This document shows positions 1-5,098 of a DNA stretch of 6,467 bases, one piece after another. The notes under the pieces were generated by a model. The model was not told where the DNA came from. It ran no database searches and saw only the letters and a program-made list of their open reading frames with translations. Position 1 is the first letter of the stretch. Every line of letters starts with the position of its first letter. Both the position numbers and the translations under genes were made by a program. This stretch comes from an uncultured cyanobacterium (GTDB taxonomy: Bacteria; Cyanobacteriota; Cyanobacteriia; Cyanobacteriales; Geitlerinemataceae): NCBI GenBank assembly GCA_937121005.1, contig CAKZKB010000519.1, positions 1 through 6,467 on the forward strand. Direction: 5' to 3'.

Positions 1-165
1 GAACCGATCGCGCCACCCCCTCAAAATTATGCCATTGGTTGGCTGGTTCCGGCGGGAATTGGCTTAGCCGCCGTCATTGCTGGGGCGATCGCGATCGCCC
101 GTAAAAAAGTGCCGCTTCGCACCACCGAACGAGAAAGCGACACCGAGGTAAATTCTAAACTCTAA
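1..165 (+). CDS. C-terminal fragment of a membrane-anchored protein, identity unknown
   Basis: The reading frame is open from base 1 and ends at TAA 163-165, giving the last 54 residues of a protein that begins outside the window. A Pro-rich stretch (residues 2-7) leads into one hydrophobic segment at about residues 11-33, rich in Gly, Ala and Ile. It is followed by Arg-Lys-Lys and a charged hydrophilic tail of about 20 residues. By the positive-inside rule this is a C-terminal membrane anchor with the tail in the cytoplasm, so the missing bulk is probably extracytoplasmic (inference). An overlapping pair of HIP1 octamers encodes the Ala-Ile-Ala-Ile-Ala part of the anchor. The last four codons and the stop lie inside a heptamer repeat array, so the extreme C-terminus (Asn-Ser-Lys-Leu) is repeat-derived. 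The gene is convergent with clpX, 31 bp away. I do not recognise the family. Confidence 0.7.
   Translation, partial: EPIAPPPQNYAIGWLVPAGIGLAAVIAGAIAIARKKVPLRTTERESDTEVNSKL
85..98. repeat. Two overlapping HIP1 octamers
   Basis: GCGATCGC occurs at 85-92 and again at 91-98, sharing two bases. HIP1 is the highly iterated palindrome of many cyanobacterial genomes. Further copies are scattered through this window, for example near 398, 1047, 1180, 2625, 3592, 4771, 4823, 5108, 5528, 5557 and 5726. Their density is the main compositional sign that the DNA is cyanobacterial. Most copies lie inside genes. Confidence 0.9.
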
Positions 166-199
166 ATTCTGAACTCTGAACTCTGAATTCTGAACTCTA
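151..199. repeat. Heptamer tandem array, seven units AAYTCTR
   Basis: Seven contiguous 7-bp units run without interruption: AATTCTA, AACTCTA, AATTCTG, AACTCTG, AACTCTG, AATTCTG, AACTCTA. Only positions 3 and 7 of the unit vary, each between the two pyrimidines or the two purines. The array fills the whole gap between the left-edge gene and clpX. The stop of the former (TAA 163-165) is in unit 2-3 and the stop of the latter (TAG on the minus strand, 197-199) closes unit 7. This is the format of the short tandemly repeated heptanucleotide sequences known from filamentous cyanobacteria. I see no hairpin-plus-T-run terminator between the two convergent genes. Confidence 0.93.
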
Positions 200-1549
200 T
201 GCCGACTCCGGTTTCGGTAACGACGATGGGTGCAACACCACCTCAGCCGTCGATCGCTTCTCGACCATCTCCCGCGTAATCGTACATCGGGTTACGTCCT
301 TGCGCGAGGGCAACTCGTACATGACATCGAGCATCAACTCTTCTACAATACTGCGTAGCGCTCGCGCTCCCGTTTTGCGACGGTAGCCTTCGCGGGCGAT
401 CGCCCGTACCGCGTCCGCTTTGAACTCCAACTGTACGTTGTCCATTTTCAGCAGTTTTTCATACTGCTTCACCAGTGCATTGCGCGGTTTGGTGAGAATT
501 TCGACTAGCGCTTCTTCGTCGAGGGGTTCGAGTACCGCCATCACCGGAACCCGACCGATAAACTCGGGAATCATCCCAAACTTCACCAGATCGTCCGGCT
601 CTAAATGGCGTAAAATCTCAGAAGCCCGTTTTTCGCGCGATTGCTGTCCGCCTTCTCCCGGTTGCACGAAACCGATGGACTTTTTGCCCATACGCTGGTC
701 AACAATTTTATCGAGACCGACAAACGCGCCGCCGCAGATAAACAGAATGTTGCTCGTATCGATTTGAATGCAATCTTGATAGGGATGCTTGCGCCCGCCT
801 TGGGGGGGAACGTTGGCGATCGTCCCTTCTAACATTTTTAGCAACGCTTGCTGTACCCCTTCCCCAGAAACATCGCGGGTAATAGAAGTATTTTCGCTCT
901 TGCGGGCCACCTTATCGATTTCGTCGATATAAATAATGCCGCCTTGAGCCTCTTCCACATCCAGATCGGCCACTTGCAGCAAGCGCAAGAGAATATTTTC
1001 TACATCTTCCCCTACATAACCCGCTTCCGTGAGCGTCGTCGCATCGGCGATCGCGAAGGGAACGTCGAGAATTTGTGCTAAGGTTTGCGCCAGCAGGGTT
1101 TTACCGCATCCCGTCGGCCCCGCCAACAAAATATTTGACTTGTGTAGGTCTACACCATCGTCGCCGGGAACTTTCCCCCGCGATCGCGCTTGGGTGAAAC
1201 TGAGGCGCTTGTAGTGGTTGTACACCGCCACCGACAGTACCTTTTTGGCCTCATCTTGCCCGACGGCGTATTCGTCGAGATACTTCTTAATTTCCCTGGG
1301 TTTGGGTAACTGGGCGATCGAGCGGTGAGACGTGCGACTGCGGCGCTTCTCGGGCGGTTCCGGGTGGGGGGCCACAGGTTGGGGGGCATTTGCCGTCCCA
1401 TCAAATAGTTCTTCGTCTAAAATTTCGTTGCACAAGTCCACGCATTCATCGCAGATGTACACGCCCGGCCCGGCAATCAGCTTGCGAACCTGTTCTTGGG
1501 ACTTGCCACAAAAAGAACATTTGAGATGGGAGTCGTATTTGTTCGGCAT
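197..1549 (-). CDS. clpX: ATP-dependent Clp protease ATP-binding subunit ClpX
   Basis: AAA+ unfoldase that recognises tagged substrates, unfolds them with ATP and threads them into ClpP; cytoplasmic. The product has 450 residues, normal for cyanobacterial ClpX. A zinc-binding domain carries Cys11, Cys14, Cys33 and Cys36. A Pro-rich linker (about 54-67) follows, then the AAA+ module: Walker A GPTGCGKT (144-151), pore loop GYVG (177-180), Walker B ending IDE (208-210), RKH pore-entrance motif (253-255), the IGF loop that docks on ClpP (292-294), and a sensor-2 GAR motif near the C-terminus. The start is the ATG at 1547-1549, because MPNKYDSHLKCSFC is the usual ClpX N-terminus. An in-frame extension of 22 codons would run back into clpP and resembles nothing in the family. 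The gene starts 10 bp after the clpP stop, with a weak GGAA ribosome site overlapping that stop, so cotranscription and coupled translation are likely. The TAG stop lies inside the heptamer array. Confidence 0.97.
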   Translation of the reverse strand: MPNKYDSHLKCSFCGKSQEQVRKLIAGPGVYICDECVDLCNEILDEELFDGTANAPQPVAPHPEPPEKRRSRTSHRSIAQLPKPREIKKYLDEYAVGQDEAKKVLSVAVYNHYKRLSFTQARSRGKVPGDDGVDLHKSNILLAGPTGCGKTLLAQTLAQILDVPFAIADATTLTEAGYVGEDVENILLRLLQVADLDVEEAQGGIIYIDEIDKVARKSENTSITRDVSGEGVQQALLKMLEGTIANVPPQGGRKHPYQDCIQIDTSNILFICGGAFVGLDKIVDQRMGKKSIGFVQPGEGGQQSREKRASEILRHLEPDDLVKFGMIPEFIGRVPVMAVLEPLDEEALVEILTKPRNALVKQYEKLLKMDNVQLEFKADAVRAIAREGYRRKTGARALRSIVEELMLDVMYELPSRKDVTRCTITREMVEKRSTAEVVLHPSSLPKPESA

Positions 1550-1559
1550 AAGACAGTTC

Positions 1560-2240
1560 CTAGCGGGCGGCGACTTCAGCTTCGAGGGCGGGTCGGGTAA
1601 TGACGCGATCGACAAGACCGTAGTCTTTAGCTTCTTCGGCCGACATGAAGAAATCCCGTTCCGTGTCGGCTTCGATGCGATCTAAGGGTTGGCCCGTATG
1701 TTGGGCTAGCAACCGATTTAACGTACTTTTGTGATAGAGAATTTCTCGGGCTTGAATCTCGATATCCACCGCTTGCCCGCGAGCGCCCCCGAGGGGTTGG
1801 TGAATCATAATCCGCGAACTCGGTAGCGACATCCGTTTTCCATGGGCTCCCGCAGCCAGCAAAAAGGCTCCCATACTTGCCGCCAACCCAAAGCAAATCG
1901 TCACCACGTCCGGGCGAATTTGCTGCATGGTATCGTAAATCGCCATGCCTGCGGTGACAGAACCGCCGGGGGAGTTGATATAGAGTTGAACGTCTTTTTC
2001 GGGATCCTCGGCATCGAGGAACAACAGTTGGGCAACGATGGAGTCGGCAACCGTATCATCGACAGGCGTACCGAGAAAGATAATGCGCTCTCGCAGCAGG
2101 CGCGAGTAGATGTCGAAGGCTCGCTCGCCCATGCCAGACTGCTCTACGACCATGGGGATGGTATTGCGCGGAGCAATGGAAGACACGGGGACGGAATTGG
2201 AGCTTTGGATGTCGTAGCAATCGCGCTGGGATACGAGCAT
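1560..2240 (-). CDS. clpP: ATP-dependent Clp protease proteolytic subunit, ClpP2 type
   Basis: Serine peptidase that forms the barrel-shaped proteolytic chamber fed by ClpX; cytoplasmic. The product has 226 residues. The catalytic triad is visible: Ser122 in GLAASMGAF, His147 in IMIHQP, and Asp196 in TERDFFMS. The N-terminal core motif IPMVVEQ (about 28-34) and the oxyanion/strand segment INSPGGSVTAG (88-98) are intact. The 29 residues ahead of the core are longer than in E. coli and may include a processed propeptide (inference). The ATG at 2238-2240 has no clear Shine-Dalgarno sequence. Met30 (2151-2153) is the only nearby alternative but would remove most of the N-terminal segment. Cyanobacteria carry several clpP paralogues; the copy lying between tig and clpX is the ClpP2 type, which is why I assign it so. 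It is first in a clpP-clpX operon, with a likely promoter at 2304-2332. Confidence 0.96.
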   Translation of the reverse strand: MLVSQRDCYDIQSSNSVPVSSIAPRNTIPMVVEQSGMGERAFDIYSRLLRERIIFLGTPVDDTVADSIVAQLLFLDAEDPEKDVQLYINSPGGSVTAGMAIYDTMQQIRPDVVTICFGLAASMGAFLLAAGAHGKRMSLPSSRIMIHQPLGGARGQAVDIEIQAREILYHKSTLNRLLAQHTGQPLDRIEADTERDFFMSAEEAKDYGLVDRVITRPALEAEVAAR

Positions 2241-2275
2241 ACGGGCGTTTGTCGTGGGATCTATCGAGTGTGAGG

Positions 2276-2297
2276 GGCCGGGTCTCGAGCCCGAACC
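2276..2297 (-). promoter_or_regulatory. Leader stem-loop motif of clpP, shared with tig
   Basis: On the minus strand the leader reads GGTTCGGGC, six variable bases, then CCCGGC. CGGG and CCCG can pair to form a short stem with a 7-nt loop. The same two blocks, separated by four bases, occur in the tig leader at 3886-3904. The motif begins at about the transcription start predicted from the -10 box at 2304-2309. It could be an RNA element or a DNA operator; function is unknown and chance is not excluded. Confidence 0.4.
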
Positions 2298-2303
2298 TTA
2301 TCT

Positions 2304-2332
2304 ATTATGACGCAGACTGGGGAATTAATCAG
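2304..2332 (-). promoter_or_regulatory. Candidate clpP-clpX promoter
   Basis: On the minus strand a -10 box CATAAT (2304-2309, 5 of 6 to consensus) lies 17 bp from a weak -35 CTGATT (2327-2332, 3 of 6). It would start transcription near 2297, giving a leader of about 57 nt. It lies between the composite repeat that follows tig and the clpP start, so clpP-clpX can be transcribed independently of tig. Confidence 0.38.
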
Positions 2333-2351
2333 CGAGCAGCATTTAGACATT

Positions 2352-2431
2352 TGTAGGGGTCAACGGCGTTGACCCAATCTGGGATAGGGTGCAACGAAGA
2401 ACCTTAAGGGCGAATGCCATTCGCCCCTACA
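2352..2431. repeat. Composite palindromic element after tig
   Basis: An 80-bp unit is bounded by perfect 8-bp inverted ends, TGTAGGGG (2352-2359) and CCCCTACA (2424-2431). Inside each end is its own near-perfect palindrome with 9-bp arms and one central base: GGGTCAACG/CGTTGACCC (2357-2375) and GGGCGAATG/CATTCGCCC (2408-2426). It begins 4 bp past the tig stop codon. Short palindromes starting TGTAGGGG are interspersed repeats in several cyanobacteria (general knowledge, not searched here). The hairpins could end or protect the tig mRNA, but no T-run follows either one on the minus strand, so it is not a typical intrinsic terminator. Confidence 0.75.
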
Positions 2432-2435
2432 GTGC

Positions 2436-3833
2436 TTATACCGACTCCTCCTCTGTACTGGCGGCTTCCTCCTGCGTACCTTCTGCGTCTTCGCTGTCCG
2501 CGTCTGGCGCGAGAGATCCCTCGGGGACGTATTCGATTTTGGCCCGTTCGCGCAACCAGTCGAGGGCGGCTTGTTCGCGGAGTTCGTCTTCGACGTACTC
2601 GCGCAGGCGATCGGGATCGACATCGCGATCGCTCAGTTGCTCGCTAATTTCAGTAACTTTTGCCTCGACTTCGCTCTGTTCGATTTCGAGCCCTTCTTTG
2701 TTGTAAATAAACTTGAGTGCCAGTTTGCGCTTCAGTCCGCCGATCGCCTCGGGACGAGCGTTTTCTTGCAGTCGCGGCATGGTCTGCTCGTTATAAAACT
2801 GGCTGACATCCATGCCGTACTGCTCTAACTGCACCGCCGTGCGAGTAAGAACGACATTCACTTGTTGGCGAATCTCGGTTTCGGGCAGTTCGACATCAAT
2901 TTTTTCGATTAGTTGAGCGACGATCGCCCCTTCGACATTATTCTTGGTTTTGGTTTCGGCTTCGTTTTTAAATCGCTCTTCTAGAGTGGAGCGCAACTCC
3001 TCTAGCGTGTCGAAGTCGCTGATTTCTTGGGCGAAGTCGTCGTCGAGTTCGGGAAGCTCTTTTTCTTTGAGATCCTTCATCGTCACGGTAAAAATTGCCG
3101 GAGCGCCGGCCAGGTCTTCGCGGCCGTATTCTTCGGGGAAAGTAACGTGCAGGTCTTTGGTTTCGCCGACATTCATCCCCACCATGCCTTCTACCATACC
3201 TTCAATGAGGCGACCTTCAACCAGTTCGATTTCAAAGTCGGTAGCTGACCCGCCAGTGAAGGGTTCGGGGTCTTGTCCTTCTTCTTCGGAGACTAATTTC
3301 CCTTCGTAGTCGATAATGGCCACATCGCCCATTTGTGCGGGTCGATTTTCAACGGGAATTAAGGTGGCGTGTTCGGAGCGATGTTCGTCTAAAACTTTGT
3401 TGACGCGATCGGGGTCGTATTCAATTTTTTCGGCTTTAATTTCCAGGTTGTCGTACCCTTCTAGCTGGGGTTCTGGCGGAATGTCTACCGTCGCCTCGAA
3501 GGTAAACGGTTCGCCGGGTTGGAAGCGATCGATCAGTTCTTCAAATTCGGTCTTGAGTTGGTAGTTTCCCAAGGCCTCAATATTTTCTTGCGCGATCGCT
3601 TTTTCTAGGCTGCTTTGCACGATTTCCTCAATCGCAGCCGCTTTGACGCGAGTTTTGCCCAAGCGCTGGAGCAAAATCTTTTGAGGTGCTTTTCCTTTGC
3701 GAAAGCCCGGAATGTTAGCTGTTTGCGTCAGCCGTTGGACGGTGCGATCGTAGGTTTGCTGAGACAGATCGGCGGGAACTTCAATTTCTAATCCAAGTTG
3801 GCTGGCGGGGAGTTTTTCTTGGGTGACTTTCAT
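2436..3833 (-). CDS. tig: Trigger factor, ribosome-associated chaperone and peptidyl-prolyl isomerase
   Basis: Binds the large ribosomal subunit at the exit tunnel, shields nascent chains and catalyses prolyl isomerisation; cytoplasmic. The product has 465 residues. Domains in order: an N-terminal ribosome-binding domain (about 1-130) with the signature GFRK at 43-46; an FKBP-like isomerase domain (about 160-255) containing GDVAIIDYEG and the segment VGETKDLHVTFPEEYG; and an alpha-helical C-terminal arm (about 260-435). It ends in a strongly acidic, Glu/Asp/Ser-rich tail of about 25 residues that looks disordered. The ATG at 3831-3833 is chosen because GAGG lies 5 bp upstream; a TTG five codons further up would place that ribosome site inside the gene. 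The tig-clpP-clpX order is conserved in cyanobacteria and groups folding with proteolysis. A good candidate promoter lies at 3918-3947. Confidence 0.96.
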   Translation of the reverse strand: MKVTQEKLPASQLGLEIEVPADLSQQTYDRTVQRLTQTANIPGFRKGKAPQKILLQRLGKTRVKAAAIEEIVQSSLEKAIAQENIEALGNYQLKTEFEELIDRFQPGEPFTFEATVDIPPEPQLEGYDNLEIKAEKIEYDPDRVNKVLDEHRSEHATLIPVENRPAQMGDVAIIDYEGKLVSEEEGQDPEPFTGGSATDFEIELVEGRLIEGMVEGMVGMNVGETKDLHVTFPEEYGREDLAGAPAIFTVTMKDLKEKELPELDDDFAQEISDFDTLEELRSTLEERFKNEAETKTKNNVEGAIVAQLIEKIDVELPETEIRQQVNVVLTRTAVQLEQYGMDVSQFYNEQTMPRLQENARPEAIGGLKRKLALKFIYNKEGLEIEQSEVEAKVTEISEQLSDRDVDPDRLREYVEDELREQAALDWLRERAKIEYVPEGSLAPDADSEDAEGTQEEAASTEEESV

Positions 3834-3838
3834 CAAAA

Positions 3839-3842
3839 CCTC
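3839..3842 (-). promoter_or_regulatory. Ribosome binding site of tig
   Basis: GAGG on the minus strand lies 5 bp before the ATG at 3831-3833. It decides the tig start, since the in-frame TTG at 3846-3848 lies upstream of the site. Confidence 0.7.
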
Positions 3843-3885
3843 AAACAACGATCGAGCGGTCTGGTACGGGGTTCGGTACGCCAGA

Positions 3886-3904
3886 GCCGGGGTCGGCCCG
3901 AACC
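3886..3904 (-). promoter_or_regulatory. Leader stem-loop motif of tig, shared with clpP
   Basis: On the minus strand: GGTTCGGGC, four variable bases, CCCGGC. CGGG pairs with CCCG around a 5-nt loop. The fixed blocks are identical to those in the clpP leader (2276-2297), while the loop differs in length and sequence. The motif starts about 8 nt after the transcription start predicted from the -10 box at 3918-3923. Its role is unknown. Confidence 0.4.
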
Positions 3905-3917
3905 CGAGCGTCGATCT

Positions 3918-3947
3918 AGTGTAGCAGACCCAGACGATCGCTGTAAA
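3918..3947 (-). promoter_or_regulatory. Candidate tig promoter
   Basis: On the minus strand -35 TTTACA (3942-3947, 5 of 6 to consensus) and -10 TACACT (3918-3923, 4 of 6) are separated by 18 bp. This is the best sigma-70-like site in the window. Transcription would begin near 3911 and give a leader of about 78 nt that is unusually GC-rich and able to fold. Confidence 0.5.
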
Positions 3948-4071
3948 GACAGCCTCAGCTTTCTCAATAACAGCGATCTAGTTGCAACTTGCTGAGAAGC
4001 AGCCGGCCGATCGCGATTCTTCCGTTAACCCAAAATTGTAAGGAGTCAGGTATGCTAGGCTAAACGGCTGT

Positions 4072-4086
4072 AGAAACTGGGTTTCT
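4072..4086. repeat. AGAAAC palindrome, copy 1
   Basis: AGAAAC and GTTTCT face each other across three bases. This is the solitary member of three related palindromes in the surE-tig gap; the others are at 4154-4170 and 4206-4220 inside the inverted-repeat unit. Palindromes with the core GAAACCGGGTTTC are widespread interspersed repeats in filamentous cyanobacteria (general knowledge, not searched). Confidence 0.75.
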
Positions 4087-4110
4087 CTGTACAACCCGAA
4101 CACTTACTCT

Positions 4111-4131
4111 CCAATTACCCATTACCAATTA
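4111..4131. repeat. CCMATTA heptamer cluster, three units
   Basis: Units CCAATTA, CCCATTA, CCAATTA, followed by a partial CC. A 16-bp exact copy of its first part recurs at 4254-4269 inside the end of surE, so the two clusters flank the 4140-4248 inverted-repeat unit as direct repeats. Confidence 0.8.
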
Positions 4132-4139
4132 CCGTAAGC

Positions 4140-4248
4140 ATTCAGGTGGTATCGAGAAACCCGGTTTCTCAAAGGATAGACTCGAATTTTATCTGGCGAT
4201 CGGCAAGAAACCGGGTTTCTACGCCCATTAACGATCGGACACCTGAAT
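4140..4248. repeat. MITE-like 109-bp unit with 9-bp terminal inverted repeats
   Basis: Perfect terminal inverted repeats ATTCAGGTG (4140-4148) and CACCTGAAT (4240-4248) bound 109 bp. A further weaker match (GTATCG against TCCGATCG) lies just inside the ends. Inside are two palindromes: GAGAAACC, C, GGTTTCTC (4154-4170) and AGAAACC, G, GGTTTCT (4206-4220). There is no coding capacity. The unit begins 2 bp past the surE stop, so it may form the 3' end of the surE mRNA. No clear target-site duplication abuts the ends, so transposition is an inference from form only. Confidence 0.55.
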
Positions 4249-4250
4249 AA

Positions 4251-4988
4251 TCACCAATTACCCATTACCGGAACCGGAGGTTTCAAACTTACAGAAAGCT
4301 GCGAGATGGCGATGTTACCACCAAAACAAATATCGACATCGGTTCCGGGGGTGCGCTCCCGATTTTGATAGCTACCCACGTAGGTAAAATACTCGCCTTC
4401 GATGCGATAGTTAAGCGGTAGCGGACGAATACTCGGTCGGCAAAAAACGATTTCCGGTTCGCGATCGTCCGGATCTAAGGCCGGTAAATTGACATTCCAG
4501 AACGTCCCCGGTTCGCACGGACGCGACATCAATTTTTCGAGTACCTTTTGCGTGCGTCGCTTTGCCCCTTCCCAGTCAATTTCGCTTTTTTCTAAGCGTC
4601 CGGGAATCCGTTTTCCCTGTCGATATTGAGAGATAGCAATAGAATTGATGCCGTGAAATGCCGCTTCTCGCACGGCTGCTACCGTCCCCGAAATATACTC
4701 GTCTACGCCCATATTACCACCGGAGTTGATCCCCGACAGAATCCAATCAATTTGCGGGCACAATTGGGCGATCGCGACTCGAGTACAGTCAGCAGGAGTA
4801 CCACTAACAGCATAATCTTTTGGCGATCGCTGTTCGACGCGAATCGAGCTTTGGGTCGTCACTTGATGTCCGCAACCGGAGTATTGTCGGTCTGGGGCAA
4901 CAACGATCGTTTCTTCGGTAATGGCCGATCGCAGGGCTTCAATTCCCGGTGCGCCGATGCCGTCGTCGTTAGTTAGAATAATAGTCAA
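4251..4988 (-). CDS. surE: 5'/3'-nucleotidase SurE
   Basis: Metal-dependent phosphatase acting on nucleoside 5'- and 3'-monophosphates; cytoplasmic. The product has 245 residues. The N-terminal TNDDG gives metal ligands Asp8 and Asp9. The segment APDRQYSGCGHQVT supplies Ser37, SGIN supplies Asn88, and the GTVAAVREA helix (101-109) is typical of the family, as is SGTPADC at 62-68. The start is taken as TTG 4986-4988, because it yields the canonical beginning MTIILTNDDG and has GGAG 9 bp upstream. No in-frame ATG or GTG precedes it; a TTG 25 codons earlier would only add unrelated residues read from repeats and a hairpin. The last residues, Val-Met-Gly-Asn-Trp, and the TGA stop are encoded by a CCMATTA heptamer repeat, so the extreme C-terminus appears to be acquired. 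It lies 110 bp downstream of the kinase gene on the same strand. Confidence 0.93.
   Translation of the reverse strand: MTIILTNDDGIGAPGIEALRSAITEETIVVAPDRQYSGCGHQVTTQSSIRVEQRSPKDYAVSGTPADCTRVAIAQLCPQIDWILSGINSGGNMGVDEYISGTVAAVREAAFHGINSIAISQYRQGKRIPGRLEKSEIDWEGAKRRTQKVLEKLMSRPCEPGTFWNVNLPALDPDDREPEIVFCRPSIRPLPLNYRIEGEYFTYVGSYQNRERTPGTDVDICFGGNIAISQLSVSLKPPVPVMGNW
4254..4267. repeat. CCMATTA heptamer units inside the end of surE
   Basis: Units CCAATTA and CCCATTA followed by CC repeat 4111-4126 exactly over 16 bp. Read on the minus strand they give the codons for Met-Gly-Asn-Trp at the surE C-terminus. Confidence 0.8.
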
Positions 4989-4997
4989 GTCGCTTCG

Positions 4998-5001
4998 CTC
5001 C
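4998..5001 (-). promoter_or_regulatory. Ribosome binding site of surE
   Basis: GGAG on the minus strand, 9 bp before the TTG at 4986-4988. It supports a TTG start at the position where SurE proteins normally begin. Confidence 0.6.
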
Positions 5002-5018
5002 AATTCGTCTTGAGTCTT

Positions 5019-5059
5019 GAAAAGTTCAGGGGGAAGAAAATCTACGCCCCTGACTTTTC
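5019..5059 (-). promoter_or_regulatory. Bulged hairpin in the surE leader
   Basis: Arms CCCCTGACTTTTC (5047-5059) and GAAAAGTTCAGGGG (5019-5032) pair over 13 bp with a single bulged base and a 14-nt loop. It lies between the kinase stop and surE, 17 bp ahead of the surE ribosome site. On the minus strand it is followed by AAGAC rather than a T-run, so a standard terminator is unlikely. A processing site, mRNA stabiliser or translational control element is possible; an insertion remnant is another option. Confidence 0.55.
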
Positions 5060-5061
5060 GC

Positions 5062-5082
5062 AAAATCTAAAATCTAAAATTG
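5062..5082. repeat. AAAATCT heptamer repeat
   Basis: Units AAAATCT, AAAATCT and AAAATTG, a third heptamer type distinct from those at 151-199 and 4111-4131. It lies 17 bp past the kinase stop and next to the bulged hairpin. AAAATCT strings are frequent between genes of filamentous cyanobacteria (general knowledge). Confidence 0.7.
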
Positions 5083-5098
5083 AATGACCTCCATGTTC

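Larger units (their letters stand above)
3834..4250. other. Gene-free region between surE and tig
   Basis: This 417-bp stretch encodes no protein that I can support. From the tig side it holds: the GAGG ribosome site; a GC-rich leader with overlapping inverted repeats (3861-3905); the likely tig promoter (3918-3947); an imperfect inverted repeat at 3958-4000 (arms GCTTTCTCA and TGAGAAGC, enclosing the palindrome GTTGCAAC at 3981-3988) just upstream of the -35 box; a weak TACAAT box on the minus strand at 4035-4040 without a good -35; three AGAAAC/GTTTCT palindromes; and a CCMATTA heptamer cluster. No tRNA or rRNA is present. Confidence 0.75.

Noticed and set aside
420..767. Plus-strand open frame of 115 codons within clpX
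   Set aside because: Antisense shadow of the AAA+ domain with no recognisable domain.
1332..1685. Plus-strand open frame of 117 codons across the clpX-clpP junction
   Set aside because: It is antisense to two confidently identified genes, with a Ser/Gly-rich composition typical of a shadow frame and no supporting ribosome site.
4040..4063. AAGGAG followed 6 bp later by ATG-CTA-GGC-TAA on the plus strand
   Set aside because: It would encode only three residues. The purine-rich run is probably chance, although it resembles a ribosome site.
4989..5063. Longer surE beginning at TTG 5061-5063
   Set aside because: The extra 25 residues are read from a hairpin and a heptamer repeat and precede the canonical SurE N-terminus.
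5087..5092. Perfect GGAGGT on the minus strand shortly after the kinase stop
   Set aside because: No ATG, GTG or TTG lies at a usable distance, and surE starts about 100 bp further on with its own GGAG. Probably an orphan site.
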